Assembly (NCBI GenBank): GCA_030430075.1
Contig: JAUIGN010000040.1
Location: forward strand, 1-64,000
DNA from: a bacterium
Lineage (GTDB): Bacteria > Planctomycetota > Planctomycetia > Pirellulales > Pirellulaceae
DNA: 64,000 nucleotides
Direction: 5' to 3'
Shown: one piece after another, positions 54,275 through 64,000 of the stretch
How positions within the stretch are numbered: the stretch's first letter is position 1
How the letters are laid out: each line of letters starts with the position of its first letter
Made by a program: the position numbers and the translations under genes
The notes under the pieces: generated by a model
What the model was told of the DNA's origin: nothing
Databases searched by the model: none
Seen by the model: only the letters and a program-made list of their open reading frames with translations

Positions 54275-54399
54275 GCCGGCGCCGAGCGGTCGGCTCACAT
54301 CCGATCCGATCCCATCCCATCGCATTGCGGGGCGGCTGCATGCCCCGTTCCACCGCTGGGCGTCCGCGGGCAGCAGGCTGGACGGCGCGGTACGCCGCT

Positions 54400-55056
54400 C
54401 TACGACGGTTCGCTGACCAGGTACTTGGTCAGCAGCACGTCGATCCCCAGGCAGTGTTCGGTCCGGTGCTGGCCGCCGACGATCTTCGGATCGATGGCGA
54501 CGGCGGCGATTTCGGCTTGTAAGGCCGACAGAAACGTCACGGTCATTTCCAGGTCGGTCAACTCCAGCAGGCTCCCTTCCTGCTCGGCATCACGCAAGTA
54601 CGCTTCGGCTTTTTCTGCCGAGGTAAAGATTCCCAAGGCCTGCATGGCGGCGGCCGCATCGGAGGTTGCTTCGATGCAGGCAAAGCCCCGTTCCTGACCA
54701 ACGGCAAAGATCGGGTAGTCCCAGGGCGAGAGGTCGTTTGGCAGGTGCCGGGTCAGCAGGTCGCTGACGGTGGCTTGCCACTCGGCATTGATGGCGTGAT
54801 CGGTCGGGTTCGGATCGAAAGCGACCGACGTGACCGGGGCCTTCAAGCTCTGCAGGAGCCAACGGAATTCACGCGGACTCCGCAGGGCCCGCGGAGCCCC
54901 GAGGAGCGAAAACTGACCCATCAATTCGATCCCCAACTGCGGCTCGGTGCAGACGATCAGCGAATGCACCGGTTGCTCGCCGTTTTGGTCGACCAGGGAT
55001 GCGTAGCCCCGGTCGTGAGGTAGCAGGTAGATTGGATAGTTCCAGGAGAAGCTCAT
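54400..55056 (-). CDS. Unknown cytosolic protein with internal duplication
   Basis: A 218-residue protein with no signal peptide. Two similar halves can be seen: NYPIYLLPHDRGYASLVD near the N-terminus and DYPIFAVGQERGFACIEA in the middle (Y-P-I-[YF], [DE]-RG-[YF]-A). Each is followed by an acidic, amphipathic region. The C-terminal part EMTVTFLSALQAEIAAVAIDPK has an additional strand/helix. I do not recognise a family. ATG 55056 gives the clean start MSFSWNYPIY. The next gene upstream (55226) is on the same strand about 170 bases away, so co-transcription is possible. Confidence 0.7.
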   Translation of the reverse strand: MSFSWNYPIYLLPHDRGYASLVDQNGEQPVHSLIVCTEPQLGIELMGQFSLLGAPRALRSPREFRWLLQSLKAPVTSVAFDPNPTDHAINAEWQATVSDLLTRHLPNDLSPWDYPIFAVGQERGFACIEATSDAAAAMQALGIFTSAEKAEAYLRDAEQEGSLLELTDLEMTVTFLSALQAEIAAVAIDPKIVGGQHRTEHCLGIDVLLTKYLVSEPS

Positions 55057-55225
55057 AAGAAAACTCGCATGGGATTTTCCGAGAAGGACCGTTAGATCGT
55101 CGCCCGGTGAGCGTGGCAGTGCAGAGCAACGTTCGCCGAGCCAATCTCGGCATGACTTCATGGGCCACGACGCGCGACGGCACGGGCGGGCGTGTCGGGG
55201 CCGAGTTACAACCAGCGGGCTGCGG

Positions 55226-55765
55226 TCAGGGGATCAGTCCCTGGTCCTTGAGCCATTGCCCAAAGGCTACCAGCTCGTCTTGCGACATCCGCAACAACAG
55301 GTCCTGATGGTTGCTGCGGTGAACCGCCAGAATGTGGTCTTCGTGAATTGTGAGCGAGTCACCTTGGTGCAGGTCATGCAGTCTGGATTCGTGCAACCGG
55401 TTGTCGATCAACCCGGTCAGCCACTCCCCTTCCCTGGCCGTGACATGGATCCAAAACTGTTCACCCCAGCCACGCGCGGGGACCTGCTGACGAGGAATGG
55501 GCACCAGGCTACCCGGTTCTTCATGGCAGAGGATCGGATTCGAAGTCGGCTCGTTGCACTGGGGGCAGTCGCACTGGGCGTGTGCGTCAGGCGGCACGGA
55601 GAAGCGGGCCGAGTCGATACGGACTTCGACAAAATCGCCGGCGGCCACGTGGCGTCGCATGGCAACGTGTGGAATCTGAAACCGGTCGCCCTGTGCGGCG
55701 TGCATCTTCACGCCGTCGACGAGGGCGTAGCCGTTGGGTAGCTGGGTGGGAGTCGGATCGCTCAT
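55226..55765 (-). CDS. Small soluble protein, possible DUF2314-like domain
   Basis: Starts at ATG 55765 (MSDPTPTQLPNGYALVDG). Contains a zinc-ribbon-like cysteine pair region (CDCPQCNEPTSNPILC) and a C-terminal domain WGEQFWIHVTAREGEWLTG...LHQGDSLTIHEDHILAVH, whose strand pattern and Asp/His positions resemble DUF2314. A nearby C-terminal tail LVAFGQWLKDQ is helical. Function unknown. The opposite-strand Crp/Fnr gene begins 152 bases away, so they share a divergent promoter region. Confidence 0.65.
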   Translation of the reverse strand: MSDPTPTQLPNGYALVDGVKMHAAQGDRFQIPHVAMRRHVAAGDFVEVRIDSARFSVPPDAHAQCDCPQCNEPTSNPILCHEEPGSLVPIPRQQVPARGWGEQFWIHVTAREGEWLTGLIDNRLHESRLHDLHQGDSLTIHEDHILAVHRSNHQDLLLRMSQDELVAFGQWLKDQGLIP

Positions 55766-55916
55766 CCCGTGAATTGTAGACGGAATCTCCATTCCTTGCT
55801 GGCCCCCGTCATGGATGACCGAGTCGCATTGAAGGCATCGCAGCTCGTCTATACACCTGCGATTGTTAACGACTACAATCGGGTGGTATCCGAGGCGGCA
55901 CCTGGAACCGATTGCG

Positions 55917-56684
55917 ATGACGGAAAAGTACTGGTCCCTGAAACGCTGCGACTTGTTCGGCCCGCTCTCGGACGAACAGTTGCACCGCATGGAGTCGCGG
56001 TGCCGGATGCGAGAGGTCCCGCGCGGGTCGCCGGTCTATCTGCCGGCCGACGCGGCCGACGGCATGCTCCTCCTGGCGGCCGGACGCGTCAAGATCTGCG
56101 GATTCACTCCGGACGGCAAGCAAAGCATTCTGACATTCATTGATCCCGGAGAAGTGTTCGGTGAGCTTGCCATTCTTGAACCTGATGCGCGCGAAGAGTA
56201 CGCCGAAGCGGTTTTGAAGTCGACCGTTCTGCTGATTCCCCGCGATCAGGTTCAACAGATGATGGTCGAGTATCCCGGACTCTCGCTGGGGATTACCAAG
56301 CTGATTGGGCTTCGTCGAAAGCGGATCGAACGGCGTCTGAAATACCTGCTGTTCCACTCGAATCGCGACAAGCTCGTGCACCTGCTGCTGGAGCTGGTCG
56401 AGCAATACGGGAAGGAATCGGGAGACGGGATTGAGATTGCGCTCAAGCTTTCACACCAGGATCTGGCGAGCATCATTGGGGCGACGCGCGAGACGGTGAC
56501 GGTGAATTTGGGGGAACTTCAAGCGGCCGGATGGATCAAGGTTGGCAGGAAACGGGTGACCGTGATCGATCTGAAGCAGATGGCGGACAGCGTGAGTGTC
56601 CCGGTGCCAACCAATCCCGGCGGCGGGGACCGTGCCGAACCGCAGGTCGGAAAAGCTCGGCCGGCCCCCAATTACTTTCGCTAA
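55917..56684 (+). CDS. Crp/Fnr-family transcriptional regulator
   Basis: An N-terminal cyclic-nucleotide-like beta-roll (CDLFGPLSDEQLHRMESR, GMLLLAAGRVKICGFTPDGKQS, DPGEVFGELAIL) joined by a long helix to a Crp-type winged helix (KLSHQDLASIIGATRETVTV, with recognition helix RETVTVNLGELQ) and wing IKVGRKRVTVIDL. It has no Fnr-type Cys cluster, so an iron-sulfur role is unlikely. ATG 55917 is the first start that keeps the beta-roll. The effector and target genes are not known; divergent 55226 is a candidate target. Tail is Pro/Gly-rich. Confidence 0.9.
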   Translation: MTEKYWSLKRCDLFGPLSDEQLHRMESRCRMREVPRGSPVYLPADAADGMLLLAAGRVKICGFTPDGKQSILTFIDPGEVFGELAILEPDAREEYAEAVLKSTVLLIPRDQVQQMMVEYPGLSLGITKLIGLRRKRIERRLKYLLFHSNRDKLVHLLLELVEQYGKESGDGIEIALKLSHQDLASIIGATRETVTVNLGELQAAGWIKVGRKRVTVIDLKQMADSVSVPVPTNPGGGDRAEPQVGKARPAPNYFR

Positions 56685-56842
56685 TGTGGGTTCTTTCACA
56701 GAGTAGATCGAAGGCAGCGGCGATGATCAGAAAGAAGGCTTGTCCCAGTCTCGAAGTTGTCACTCGGCAACAAGCGGGTTGCGGTTCCCCAGCGAGGGCG
56801 CCGAATCGCGGAGCTCGCGTTGGTCAAGCGGTCCGGCGTGTG

Positions 56843-56957
56843 CCCATCAGACGTGCAGCCTTGAGCCTATCAGACGTGCAGCCTTGAGCCCATCAGACGT
56901 GCAGCCTTGAGCCCATCAATCGTGCAGCCTTGAGCCAATTTGTCGTGCAGCCATGAG
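56843..56957 (+). repeat. Five tandem 23-bp repeats running into a start codon
   Basis: Units start at 56843, 56866, 56889, 56912 and 56935, consensus CCCATCAGACGTGCAGCCTT plus GAG. In units 1-4 the conserved GCAGCC is followed by TTGAG; in unit 5 it is followed by ATGAG, and that ATG (56953) is the start of the next gene. Unit length (23) is not a multiple of three. Each of the upstream copies thus carries a TTG in place of the start codon. Confidence 0.88.
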
Positions 56958-57471
56958 CAAGCAAAGCGACGCAGCCAGCAGCAATCAGGACGATCCAGCC
57001 ATGAGCCATCCAGACGGATCTCCCCAATCCAGCGCGCATCGTCTCTCGGATCGCAGCGATCCCGACAGCGGGCAGACGCCCGCAGCGGCCGACTGGGAGT
57101 CCTGTCCGCCGGGTACGTTGGCTCGAACCGTCCGGGGAATCGAGGGCCGCCGACGGGATCGTCGCCGGGTCGCCGTGGCGGGCCTCGCCGGCGGGATCTT
57201 GGTGATCTTATTGGCGGGCGGGGTAGTCGTCTCCCAATTCGCTCGCCAACCGGCCGGCGTCCGCGGCATGGGCAAGATGACGTGCACTGCCGTGAAATCG
57301 CTCCTGCCGGGTTACATCGCCGGCAGCCTGGACGCGGGGGTCATGAGTCAGGTGAAGACCCACCTGGAGGGCTGCCCCCATTGCCGCGAACACTACGAGA
57401 AGGCGCAGGACGATACGGCATTTCCGGGTTCGTGGAATAGCCCCCCTGAGCAGCTCGCCGGTCGCTTCTGA
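56953..57471 (+). CDS. Anti-sigma-like protein with TM segment and zinc finger (zf-HC2-like)
   Basis: The N-terminal 70 residues are polar and low-complexity. A transmembrane helix VAVAGLAGGILVILLAGGVVVSQ follows. The C-terminus has a zinc-binding anti-sigma motif: MTCTAVKSLLPGYIAGSLDAG, then HLEGCPHCREHYE, with H-x3-C-x2-C. The usual order has the zinc finger first and the helix second, so this is an inverted layout. ATG 56953 lies in the 23-bp repeat array; MSH at residue 17 is an alternative start. No ECF sigma factor is next to it. Likely a membrane anchor or regulator. Confidence 0.75.
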   Translation: MSKQSDAASSNQDDPAMSHPDGSPQSSAHRLSDRSDPDSGQTPAAADWESCPPGTLARTVRGIEGRRRDRRRVAVAGLAGGILVILLAGGVVVSQFARQPAGVRGMGKMTCTAVKSLLPGYIAGSLDAGVMSQVKTHLEGCPHCREHYEKAQDDTAFPGSWNSPPEQLAGRF

Positions 57472-57615
57472 ATGCATCCGGTGCAGCCACCGTTGACGAC
57501 AATGTTTGTTGCCGGCGGTAAGTGGCTCGCCGGGGTTTGGCCCCACGGGCGATCCACCCTGCTGATGATCGTTGCCGAATGGGGCGGAACGGCGGAGGTT
57601 CGTTGCCGGCGCGTC

Positions 57616-59604
57616 TTAAATGCGGCGGAACCGTTTATCCAGTTCCTCTCTCGTAAACACCAATGCCGTCGGTCGCCCGTGCGGGCAGTGGTGGCTGTCT
57701 TGGAAGTGGTGCCGTTGTTCGAGCAGCGCAGAGACCTCTTCGTTCGACAACCGATCGCCGGCTTTGATGGCCGCCTTGCATGAGATCATGTGCAGTAGTT
57801 CGTCGAGGATATCCCGGCGGTCCGGGCTCTTGCCGCCTTCGATCAGGAGGTCGACGACCTGCCGCAAGAGGTCGTTAGGTCGCATATTTGAGAGCATGGC
57901 GGGGTAGGCGGACATGAGGATCGTGTCGCCGCCGAACGCCTCAATCTCGATTCCCATTTGGGCGAGTGTCTCTTTGGCGTCGAGTGCCGCGGCGGCTTCT
58001 GCCGCCGTCAGGGCCACGGTTTCCGGGACAAGCAGCCGCTGGGTTTCCAGCTTCCCCGCCAGCACCTTGTTCCGAATCTGCTCGTAGAGAATCCTCTCGT
58101 GCAGGGCGTGTTGATCGACGACCAGCATCCCTTCCTCATTTTCGGTGACCAGGTAGCGATTGTGTAATTGCAGACCGAGCGGCGCGGAGCCGGTGGCCTG
58201 TTGGATCTGGCCGTCGAGATGGTCGGCTGCGCGGGTGGTTCCTGTCGGGTCGGCGGACGCATGATCGGTGGTCGGCACGTCGGCAGCGGCTGGGGAACCC
58301 GGTGAGTTGCCGGCGGCGGGGAGGCCAGCCGAGGGATCGCCGGGGGTTGCCGGCGCGTCGCGCGAGCCGAACGGAATGAAATCCGGCGTGTGGCCAGTGG
58401 TGGCGTATCCGAGCCCCAGCCGGGATTGTCGCGGCAGTGCCGGAGCGGTTGCAGCCGGCGGGGTGGTCCCGGCTGGTGGGGCTCCACCATGGCCGGCCCC
58501 CGTGCTGCCTCGCGCCCAGTCAGCCACATCGCGGCGATGCCGGGAGGCGGCGTGAGGATCCTGGGACGAGTTCGCCGGCGGCGTGACTCCCACGGGTTGA
58601 ACCTTGGCGGTCAGGTCGGTCGAGAGGAACTTGTTTCTCAGCGTGGCCAGCAGCTGGCTATAGAGCCGGCCAGCCTCCTGGAACCGCACTTCGATCTTGG
58701 TCGGATGGACGTTGACGTCAACGGTGTCCGACGGCAGGTCGATCCGGATAAACGCAATGGGAAACCGGCCGGTCAGCAACAGGCCGCGGTAGGCTTCCCC
58801 CAGGGCATGCTGCAGCGACCGGTCGCGGATGAAGCGGCCGTTGAGTAGCAGGTACTGGAGGCGGTTATTCGAGCGGCTCATTTCCGGATCCGCTACGAAG
58901 CCGGCGATTCTGACATCGGATTCTTCACTTTGGACCCAGATCAGGTGTTCTGCCAGCTCCGCACCAAAAAACGCGGCAATCCGCTCGCGCCAGCTCTCGA
59001 CAGGCGGCAGGTCGTGGAGTACCCGGTCGTTGTGCCGCAGCGTGAAATGGACGTTGGGATGTGCCAGGACGATGCGTGTGAAGGCTTCGGTGGCGTGACC
59101 CAGTTCCGTTTGCGTCGTCTTCATGAACTTCCGCCGGACGGGCGTGTTGAAGAACAGGTTGCGGATCTCGATGATCGTTCCGGGCGGGCAACCGCAGGGG
59201 CTGACTTCGCTCTGGCGGCCGCCGTTGATCTCCAGCTCGGCGCCCGCCTGCTCGTCGGGCAGACGGCTGCGAATATGCATCTGGCTGACCTCGGCAATCG
59301 ACGCCAGTGCTTCGCCGCGAAAACCGAACGTGTGCACGCTGAATAGATCGTCCGCGTCCTGGATCTTGCTGGTGGCGTGGCTGGCGACCGCCAGGCGGAG
59401 CTGTTCGGGCGCGATCCCGCAACCGTTGTCGGCGACTCGGATCAGTTGTGCGCCACCTTGTTCGATCGACACATCGATCCGCGTGGCACCGCTGTCAACG
59501 GCGTTCTCGACAATCTCCTTGACAACACTCGCGGGCCGTTCGATCACCTCACCTGCGGCGATCTTGTTGATGACGCTGGGTGGCAGTTGCTTGATCTCGG
59601 GCAT
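57616..59604 (-). CDS. mutL: DNA mismatch repair protein MutL (endonuclease-type)
   Basis: N-terminal GHKL ATPase with IAAGEVIERPASVVKEIVEN, ADNGCGI and GFRGEALASI, then a Pro/Ala/Gly-rich linker. The C-terminal dimerisation/endonuclease domain has DQHALHERILYE (DQHA-x2-E-x4-E motif), SCKAAIKAGDRL and CPHGRPTAL. The three motifs together indicate a nicking MutL as in Bacillus and eukaryotic MutL-alpha, unlike E. coli MutL. It acts with MutS in mismatch repair. ATG 59604. It runs convergently to the anti-sigma-like gene; the next gene upstream (NtrC-type) is on the same strand about 90 bases away. Confidence 0.95.
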   Translation of the reverse strand: MPEIKQLPPSVINKIAAGEVIERPASVVKEIVENAVDSGATRIDVSIEQGGAQLIRVADNGCGIAPEQLRLAVASHATSKIQDADDLFSVHTFGFRGEALASIAEVSQMHIRSRLPDEQAGAELEINGGRQSEVSPCGCPPGTIIEIRNLFFNTPVRRKFMKTTQTELGHATEAFTRIVLAHPNVHFTLRHNDRVLHDLPPVESWRERIAAFFGAELAEHLIWVQSEESDVRIAGFVADPEMSRSNNRLQYLLLNGRFIRDRSLQHALGEAYRGLLLTGRFPIAFIRIDLPSDTVDVNVHPTKIEVRFQEAGRLYSQLLATLRNKFLSTDLTAKVQPVGVTPPANSSQDPHAASRHRRDVADWARGSTGAGHGGAPPAGTTPPAATAPALPRQSRLGLGYATTGHTPDFIPFGSRDAPATPGDPSAGLPAAGNSPGSPAAADVPTTDHASADPTGTTRAADHLDGQIQQATGSAPLGLQLHNRYLVTENEEGMLVVDQHALHERILYEQIRNKVLAGKLETQRLLVPETVALTAAEAAAALDAKETLAQMGIEIEAFGGDTILMSAYPAMLSNMRPNDLLRQVVDLLIEGGKSPDRRDILDELLHMISCKAAIKAGDRLSNEEVSALLEQRHHFQDSHHCPHGRPTALVFTREELDKRFRRI

Positions 59605-59695
59605 CCGGTTCCCAATCGTAGAAAGGTGCGAGTCGGTGATCGTGCGCGGCGCCGTTGGCCTTCCCCGCGGCGCCCTCGCGCAGGGGCGCGGCGCG

Positions 59696-61099
<1,404 letters not shown>

Positions 61100-61527
61100 G
61101 CCCTCGATGATACAAAATTGCATTTTTCCGGACTAGGCACCGTCGACGGTGCGAAGTGCCTTCAAACACGCTTCAACACGGATTACGATAGCAGGCGGAA
61201 CAGCGGCGACGGGTCTTTTTAGATCATGCTGTGCGTGACGTCATGTGGTCTGTCACGATATGCGCGAACGTGCCTCAACGACTGCTTGCTCGGCCGCACG
61301 GCTGGATCTGCAGAAGCTGCTGTTGACGTGTCGCCAACTGGAACATGTTTGGCCTGCAAATCGTCTGCCTGGATGCGAATGGACGGGATCGTGCGGCACG
61401 CCGATCGGCAGGCGACGCACCAGTGGCGGCCTGGTCGTTGCCGGCCCGATCGCGACTTGCAAGGCCCGTCGCATCCGTTAAGTCCCGGGGCTGGACGCGG
61501 AACACAAGATACACGACGGGGAACATC
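61100..61527. other. Intergenic gap, nothing recognised
   Basis: About 430 bases between the divergent NtrC-type and FG-GAP-like genes. Frames on both strands are shadows, with no RNA or repeat noticed. Promoters must lie here but cannot be placed. Confidence 0.4.
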
Positions 61528-62739
61528 ATGTTGCGACACGACTGGATACTGGGCCTGGTGCTGATCCTGGCAGTGCAGGTTGCGGGTGCCGGTGAATGGC
61601 CGCGCCACACGATCGATGATTCTTCGCGCGGTGCCGACGGTGTGCGCCTGGCCGACGTCAATGGGGATGGGCTGCTTGACATCGCCACCGGGTGGGAAGA
61701 AGGAGGGCAGATCCGGGTCTACCTGCAACCGGAAAAGACGAAGGTCCGCAGTCGCTGGCCCGCGGTGACCGTCGGGCAAGTCAAGTCGCCCGAGGACGCC
61801 GTCTTCGTCGACTTGGACCAGGATGGACGGACGGACGTGGTAAGCTGCTGTGAGGGGCGGACCAGGACGGTCTTTGTTCATTGGGCCCCCGCCGCCCCGC
61901 ACTACCTGCAGGGCTCGGCGTGGCTGACAACCGCCCTGCCCTGCACTCAGCAGCAGCAATCATGGATGTTCGGGCTGCCGATGCAGGTGGACGGGCAGCA
62001 CGGCGTCGATCTGGTCGTGGGTTCGAAGGGGGCACAAGCGGCGATCGGGTGGTTGGAGGCGCCAGAGGATCCTCGCGACGTTGACGCGTGGACCTATCAT
62101 CGCCTTTACCGGGCCGGTTGGATCATGTCGCTGCAGGCGCGTGACATGGACGCCGATGGAGACCTCGACATCCTGGCGACCGACCGCAAGGGGCCCACAC
62201 GAGGTTTACTGTGGCTGGAAAACCCGGGCGCAGACGACGTTCGCTTGCGCGGCGACGCGGATTGGGCTCAACACCGGGTAGGCGGAGACGACCGCGAGGT
62301 GATGTTTCTGGCTGCCGGCGCATTGCGGCAAACCGGACAGCTGGATCTGGTCGCCGCCGTGAAAGGCCGCGGCATTTCCTGGTTTCGTAGCCAGGGCGGC
62401 CGCCAACCGCCCTGGGCTCACCAGGAAATTGCCATGCCGCCGAACTGTGGGAGCGGCAAAGGGGTTGCGATCGGCGACATCAACCTCGACGGACAGATGG
62501 ATCTTGTCTTCAGTTGCGAGCACGCCGAACCGCCGTTGTCCGGTGTCCGCTGGCTGACCCGCGACGCGGACGGTCGCGAGGAGGGGCGCTGGCGCGATCA
62601 CGAAATCAGTGGAGAGCGGGGCATCAAATTTGACCGCCTCGAACTGCTCGACCTGGATCACGACGGCGACCTGGACGTGCTGACTTGTGAGGAACGCCAC
62701 AACCTGGGTGTCTTCTGGTACGAAAATCCGACCCGCTGA
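61528..62739 (+). CDS. Secreted FG-GAP/VCBS repeat protein
   Basis: Signal peptide WILGLVLILAVQVAGAG, then repeated blades with calcium-binding-like Asp clusters: LADVNGDGLLDIATGWEEG, FVDLDQDGRTDVVSCCEGR, ARDMDADGDLDILATDRKG, IGDINLDGQMDLVFSCEHA and LLDLDHDGDLDVLTCEE. These D-x-[DN]-x-D-G-x-x-D-[LIV] loops are typical of FG-GAP/VCBS seven-blade propellers, here roughly five readable blades, probably more degenerate ones. Likely secreted or surface-associated. ATG 61528 (after ACGGGGAAC) starts the signal peptide. The gene is convergent with the LRR lipoprotein. Ligand unknown. Confidence 0.87.
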   Translation: MLRHDWILGLVLILAVQVAGAGEWPRHTIDDSSRGADGVRLADVNGDGLLDIATGWEEGGQIRVYLQPEKTKVRSRWPAVTVGQVKSPEDAVFVDLDQDGRTDVVSCCEGRTRTVFVHWAPAAPHYLQGSAWLTTALPCTQQQQSWMFGLPMQVDGQHGVDLVVGSKGAQAAIGWLEAPEDPRDVDAWTYHRLYRAGWIMSLQARDMDADGDLDILATDRKGPTRGLLWLENPGADDVRLRGDADWAQHRVGGDDREVMFLAAGALRQTGQLDLVAAVKGRGISWFRSQGGRQPPWAHQEIAMPPNCGSGKGVAIGDINLDGQMDLVFSCEHAEPPLSGVRWLTRDADGREEGRWRDHEISGERGIKFDRLELLDLDHDGDLDVLTCEERHNLGVFWYENPTR

Positions 62740-62784
62740 TCGGCGTGTGTTGATCCTGCCGGACGCCGGCGGGATGCGCCGCGA

Positions 62785-63957
62785 TCACCCTCGCAAGATC
62801 TGAACCTGGCATTCGGGCAGGAGCGCCTTGAGGGCGGCCAGGGATGCGTCATTGCCGCGAAACTGCGTACCGGAGAGGATGACTTCACGCAGGGTCGTGA
62901 TCGCGCCGAGCCCCGTCAGATCCTCGCCGGTGACGCCCGACTCTGTCAGGTCCAACCTTTCAAGGCTCGGCAGGCCGCTCAAATGAGCCAGTCCCTTATC
63001 AGTAATGCGAAGGCAGCCGATGAGAGCCAGCGAGCGGAGGTTGGGCATCGCCAGGTGTTGCAAGCCGTCATTGGTCATGTCGCCCCGAATGAGGGTCACT
63101 TCCCGCAAACTCGGGATCGTATTCAGTGTCGCCAGCGACGCATCCCCAAGACCTTCGGCATTGAGTTCCATGATCTGCAGGCTGGGGTGATCCCGGAGCG
63201 GGTCGAGTCCGTTGGGCCCGGCCGGAGTGCGTGTCGCAATCAACGACGCAAGATGCTTTAACGGGGCGAACGACGGGAGGTCGCCCAGCCGGACTTGCGG
63301 ACAGTGCAGTTCGAGCTGGCGGAGGCCGGTGAGTTGCGTCAGCGCGGCGAGTTCATCCGTCGTGGCGATCCGACTATGCACGGTCAGCTCGGCGAGCGGC
63401 GTATTGGCCAGCTCGGCAAGCCCGCTGCCGGCGACCTTCGTCTGGCCCAGCAGGAGCGATTCCAGCGACGTCGAGGCGCCGAGGTGCGCGAGGCCCGTGT
63501 CGTCGAGATCGATGTTGATCACGGAAAGCGACCTCAGGGCCGGATGTTGGCCCGGCGCCTGCATGCCGGCATTGGTCAGTGATCTGCACTCCTGCAGCGT
63601 GAGGGATTCCAGCGTCGGGTACTGGGCGATCTGGCCAACTTCAGCATCGGAAATGTCGGATCCAAAGACCTTGATCGAAACCACCTGTTGCTCGGCATTC
63701 CGTTCGACTTCCGCCAGCGTTAGCAGGTCCCGCGAACCGGCCGGGGCACTCGACCCCGCTGGCGGAGTTCCCGGCCGGCAACCCCCAATCGCGGCGAATG
63801 TCAGGCTGGCGAGGACGAGCACCGTCGCGACGGCGCGGGGAGCGTGGTCGCGCTGCAACTCCCCGTGACCCTGAGGGCATGGCTGGGGGCGGACGTCTCC
63901 AGTCCGCGCGCGCAGCGACCAAGTGAGCGTTGCGTGCCCGCCGCGACGTCTGATCAC
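62785..63957 (-). CDS. Leucine-rich-repeat lipoprotein
   Basis: Leucine-rich repeats of the bacterial LxxLxLxx[NTS] type occupy residues about 115-380, for example LESLTLQECRSLTNAGM, LRSLSVINIDLDDTGLAHL, LRSLALIGCLRITDKGLAHLSGLPSLERLDLTESGVTGEDL and TTLREVILSGTQFRGND. N-terminal signal VATVLVLASLTFAAIGGC has a lipobox GGC. The GTG start at 63957 adds a long basic leader; a TTG at 63858 would give a better n-region, so the true start is uncertain. Planctomycete LRR proteins of this form are numerous and usually without known ligand. Window end (to 64000) holds no recognisable gene. Confidence 0.85.
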   Translation of the reverse strand: MIRRRGGHATLTWSLRARTGDVRPQPCPQGHGELQRDHAPRAVATVLVLASLTFAAIGGCRPGTPPAGSSAPAGSRDLLTLAEVERNAEQQVVSIKVFGSDISDAEVGQIAQYPTLESLTLQECRSLTNAGMQAPGQHPALRSLSVINIDLDDTGLAHLGASTSLESLLLGQTKVAGSGLAELANTPLAELTVHSRIATTDELAALTQLTGLRQLELHCPQVRLGDLPSFAPLKHLASLIATRTPAGPNGLDPLRDHPSLQIMELNAEGLGDASLATLNTIPSLREVTLIRGDMTNDGLQHLAMPNLRSLALIGCLRITDKGLAHLSGLPSLERLDLTESGVTGEDLTGLGAITTLREVILSGTQFRGNDASLAALKALLPECQVQILRG

Positions 63958-64000
63958 GCGCCCGCCTCGCCGAGGTTGAAGTTCGCGACATTCTCTCCAG

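Noticed and set aside
52622..54325. 567-residue minus-strand open frame opposite the S41-like gene
   Set aside because: It is the reverse shadow of a well-supported gene, has arginine/histidine-rich composition and no motif.

Overview
The window looks like chromosomal DNA from a Planctomycete, probably of the Pirellulales type. This is inferred from gene content: three secreted formylglycine-type sulfatases, a prepilin-like DUF1559 protein followed by a small lipoprotein, a TIGR03067-type protein, a DUF3500 protein, a 2,412-residue surface protein with a planctomycete-style N-terminus plus GEVED and dockerin-like modules, and propeller/cytochrome c fusions. Base composition is GC-rich, most genes are single or in short operons, and many lack a clear Shine-Dalgarno sequence.

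Region 1 (0-17 kb) holds metabolic and envelope genes. An orphan membrane sensor-like protein lies opposite two tandem secreted beta-barrel-like proteins. Next come a universal stress protein, three sulfatases, a methylmalonate-semialdehyde dehydrogenase, and a minus-strand sugar-nucleotide cluster (gmd, rfbB, rfbA) whose last two genes overlap by four bases. A plus-strand pair follows: a proline racemase-family hydroxyproline epimerase overlapping a D-amino-acid dehydrogenase, which fits conversion of trans-4-hydroxy-L-proline to the D-epimer and its oxidation.

Region 2 (17-32.8 kb) encodes the giant surface protein, then a three-gene cassette (DUF1559 pseudopilin, glycine/acid-rich lipoprotein, HTTM/gamma-carboxylase-like membrane protein). 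The cassette is bracketed by two direct arrays of the same 25-bp repeat. A YVTN-propeller/cytochrome c fusion, a secreted CxxC protein and a TlpA-like thioredoxin lipoprotein follow; the last two converge on one strong terminator.

Region 3 (32.8-43.5 kb) is a zone of gene decay and rearrangement. It contains a LacI-type DNA-binding remnant, an intact alpha/beta hydrolase + propeller/PA14 operon, a sodium:solute symporter cut off after about 120 residues, a cytochrome P450 interrupted by one in-frame TGA at the I-helix glycine, a sigma-54 activator, a membrane protein, a porin tail and half of an ISAs1-family transposase. A complete type I restriction-modification operon (hsdR-hsdS-hsdM, minus strand) follows directly. 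A long inverted repeat ends at the hsdR start codon. A terminase-small-subunit-like gene and a tRNA-Arg(TCT) mark the far edge.

Region 4 (50-64 kb) is core-like: TIGR03067 and DUF3500 proteins, an S41-type protein whose Ser/Lys catalytic dyad is absent, two poorly known cytosolic proteins, a Crp/Fnr regulator, a zinc-finger anti-sigma-like protein whose start codon lies in a 23-bp tandem repeat, mutL with endonuclease motifs, an NtrC-type response regulator with a GAFTDA loop, an FG-GAP-like protein and a leucine-rich-repeat lipoprotein.

I did not find a clearly new multigene defence or biosynthetic system. The strongest unusual signals are the repeat-bracketed HTTM cassette, the dead S41 protease, the P450 with a single stop, the hsdR leader hairpin, and the start-codon-containing tandem repeat. 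All family calls were made by reading motifs; no database search was run.
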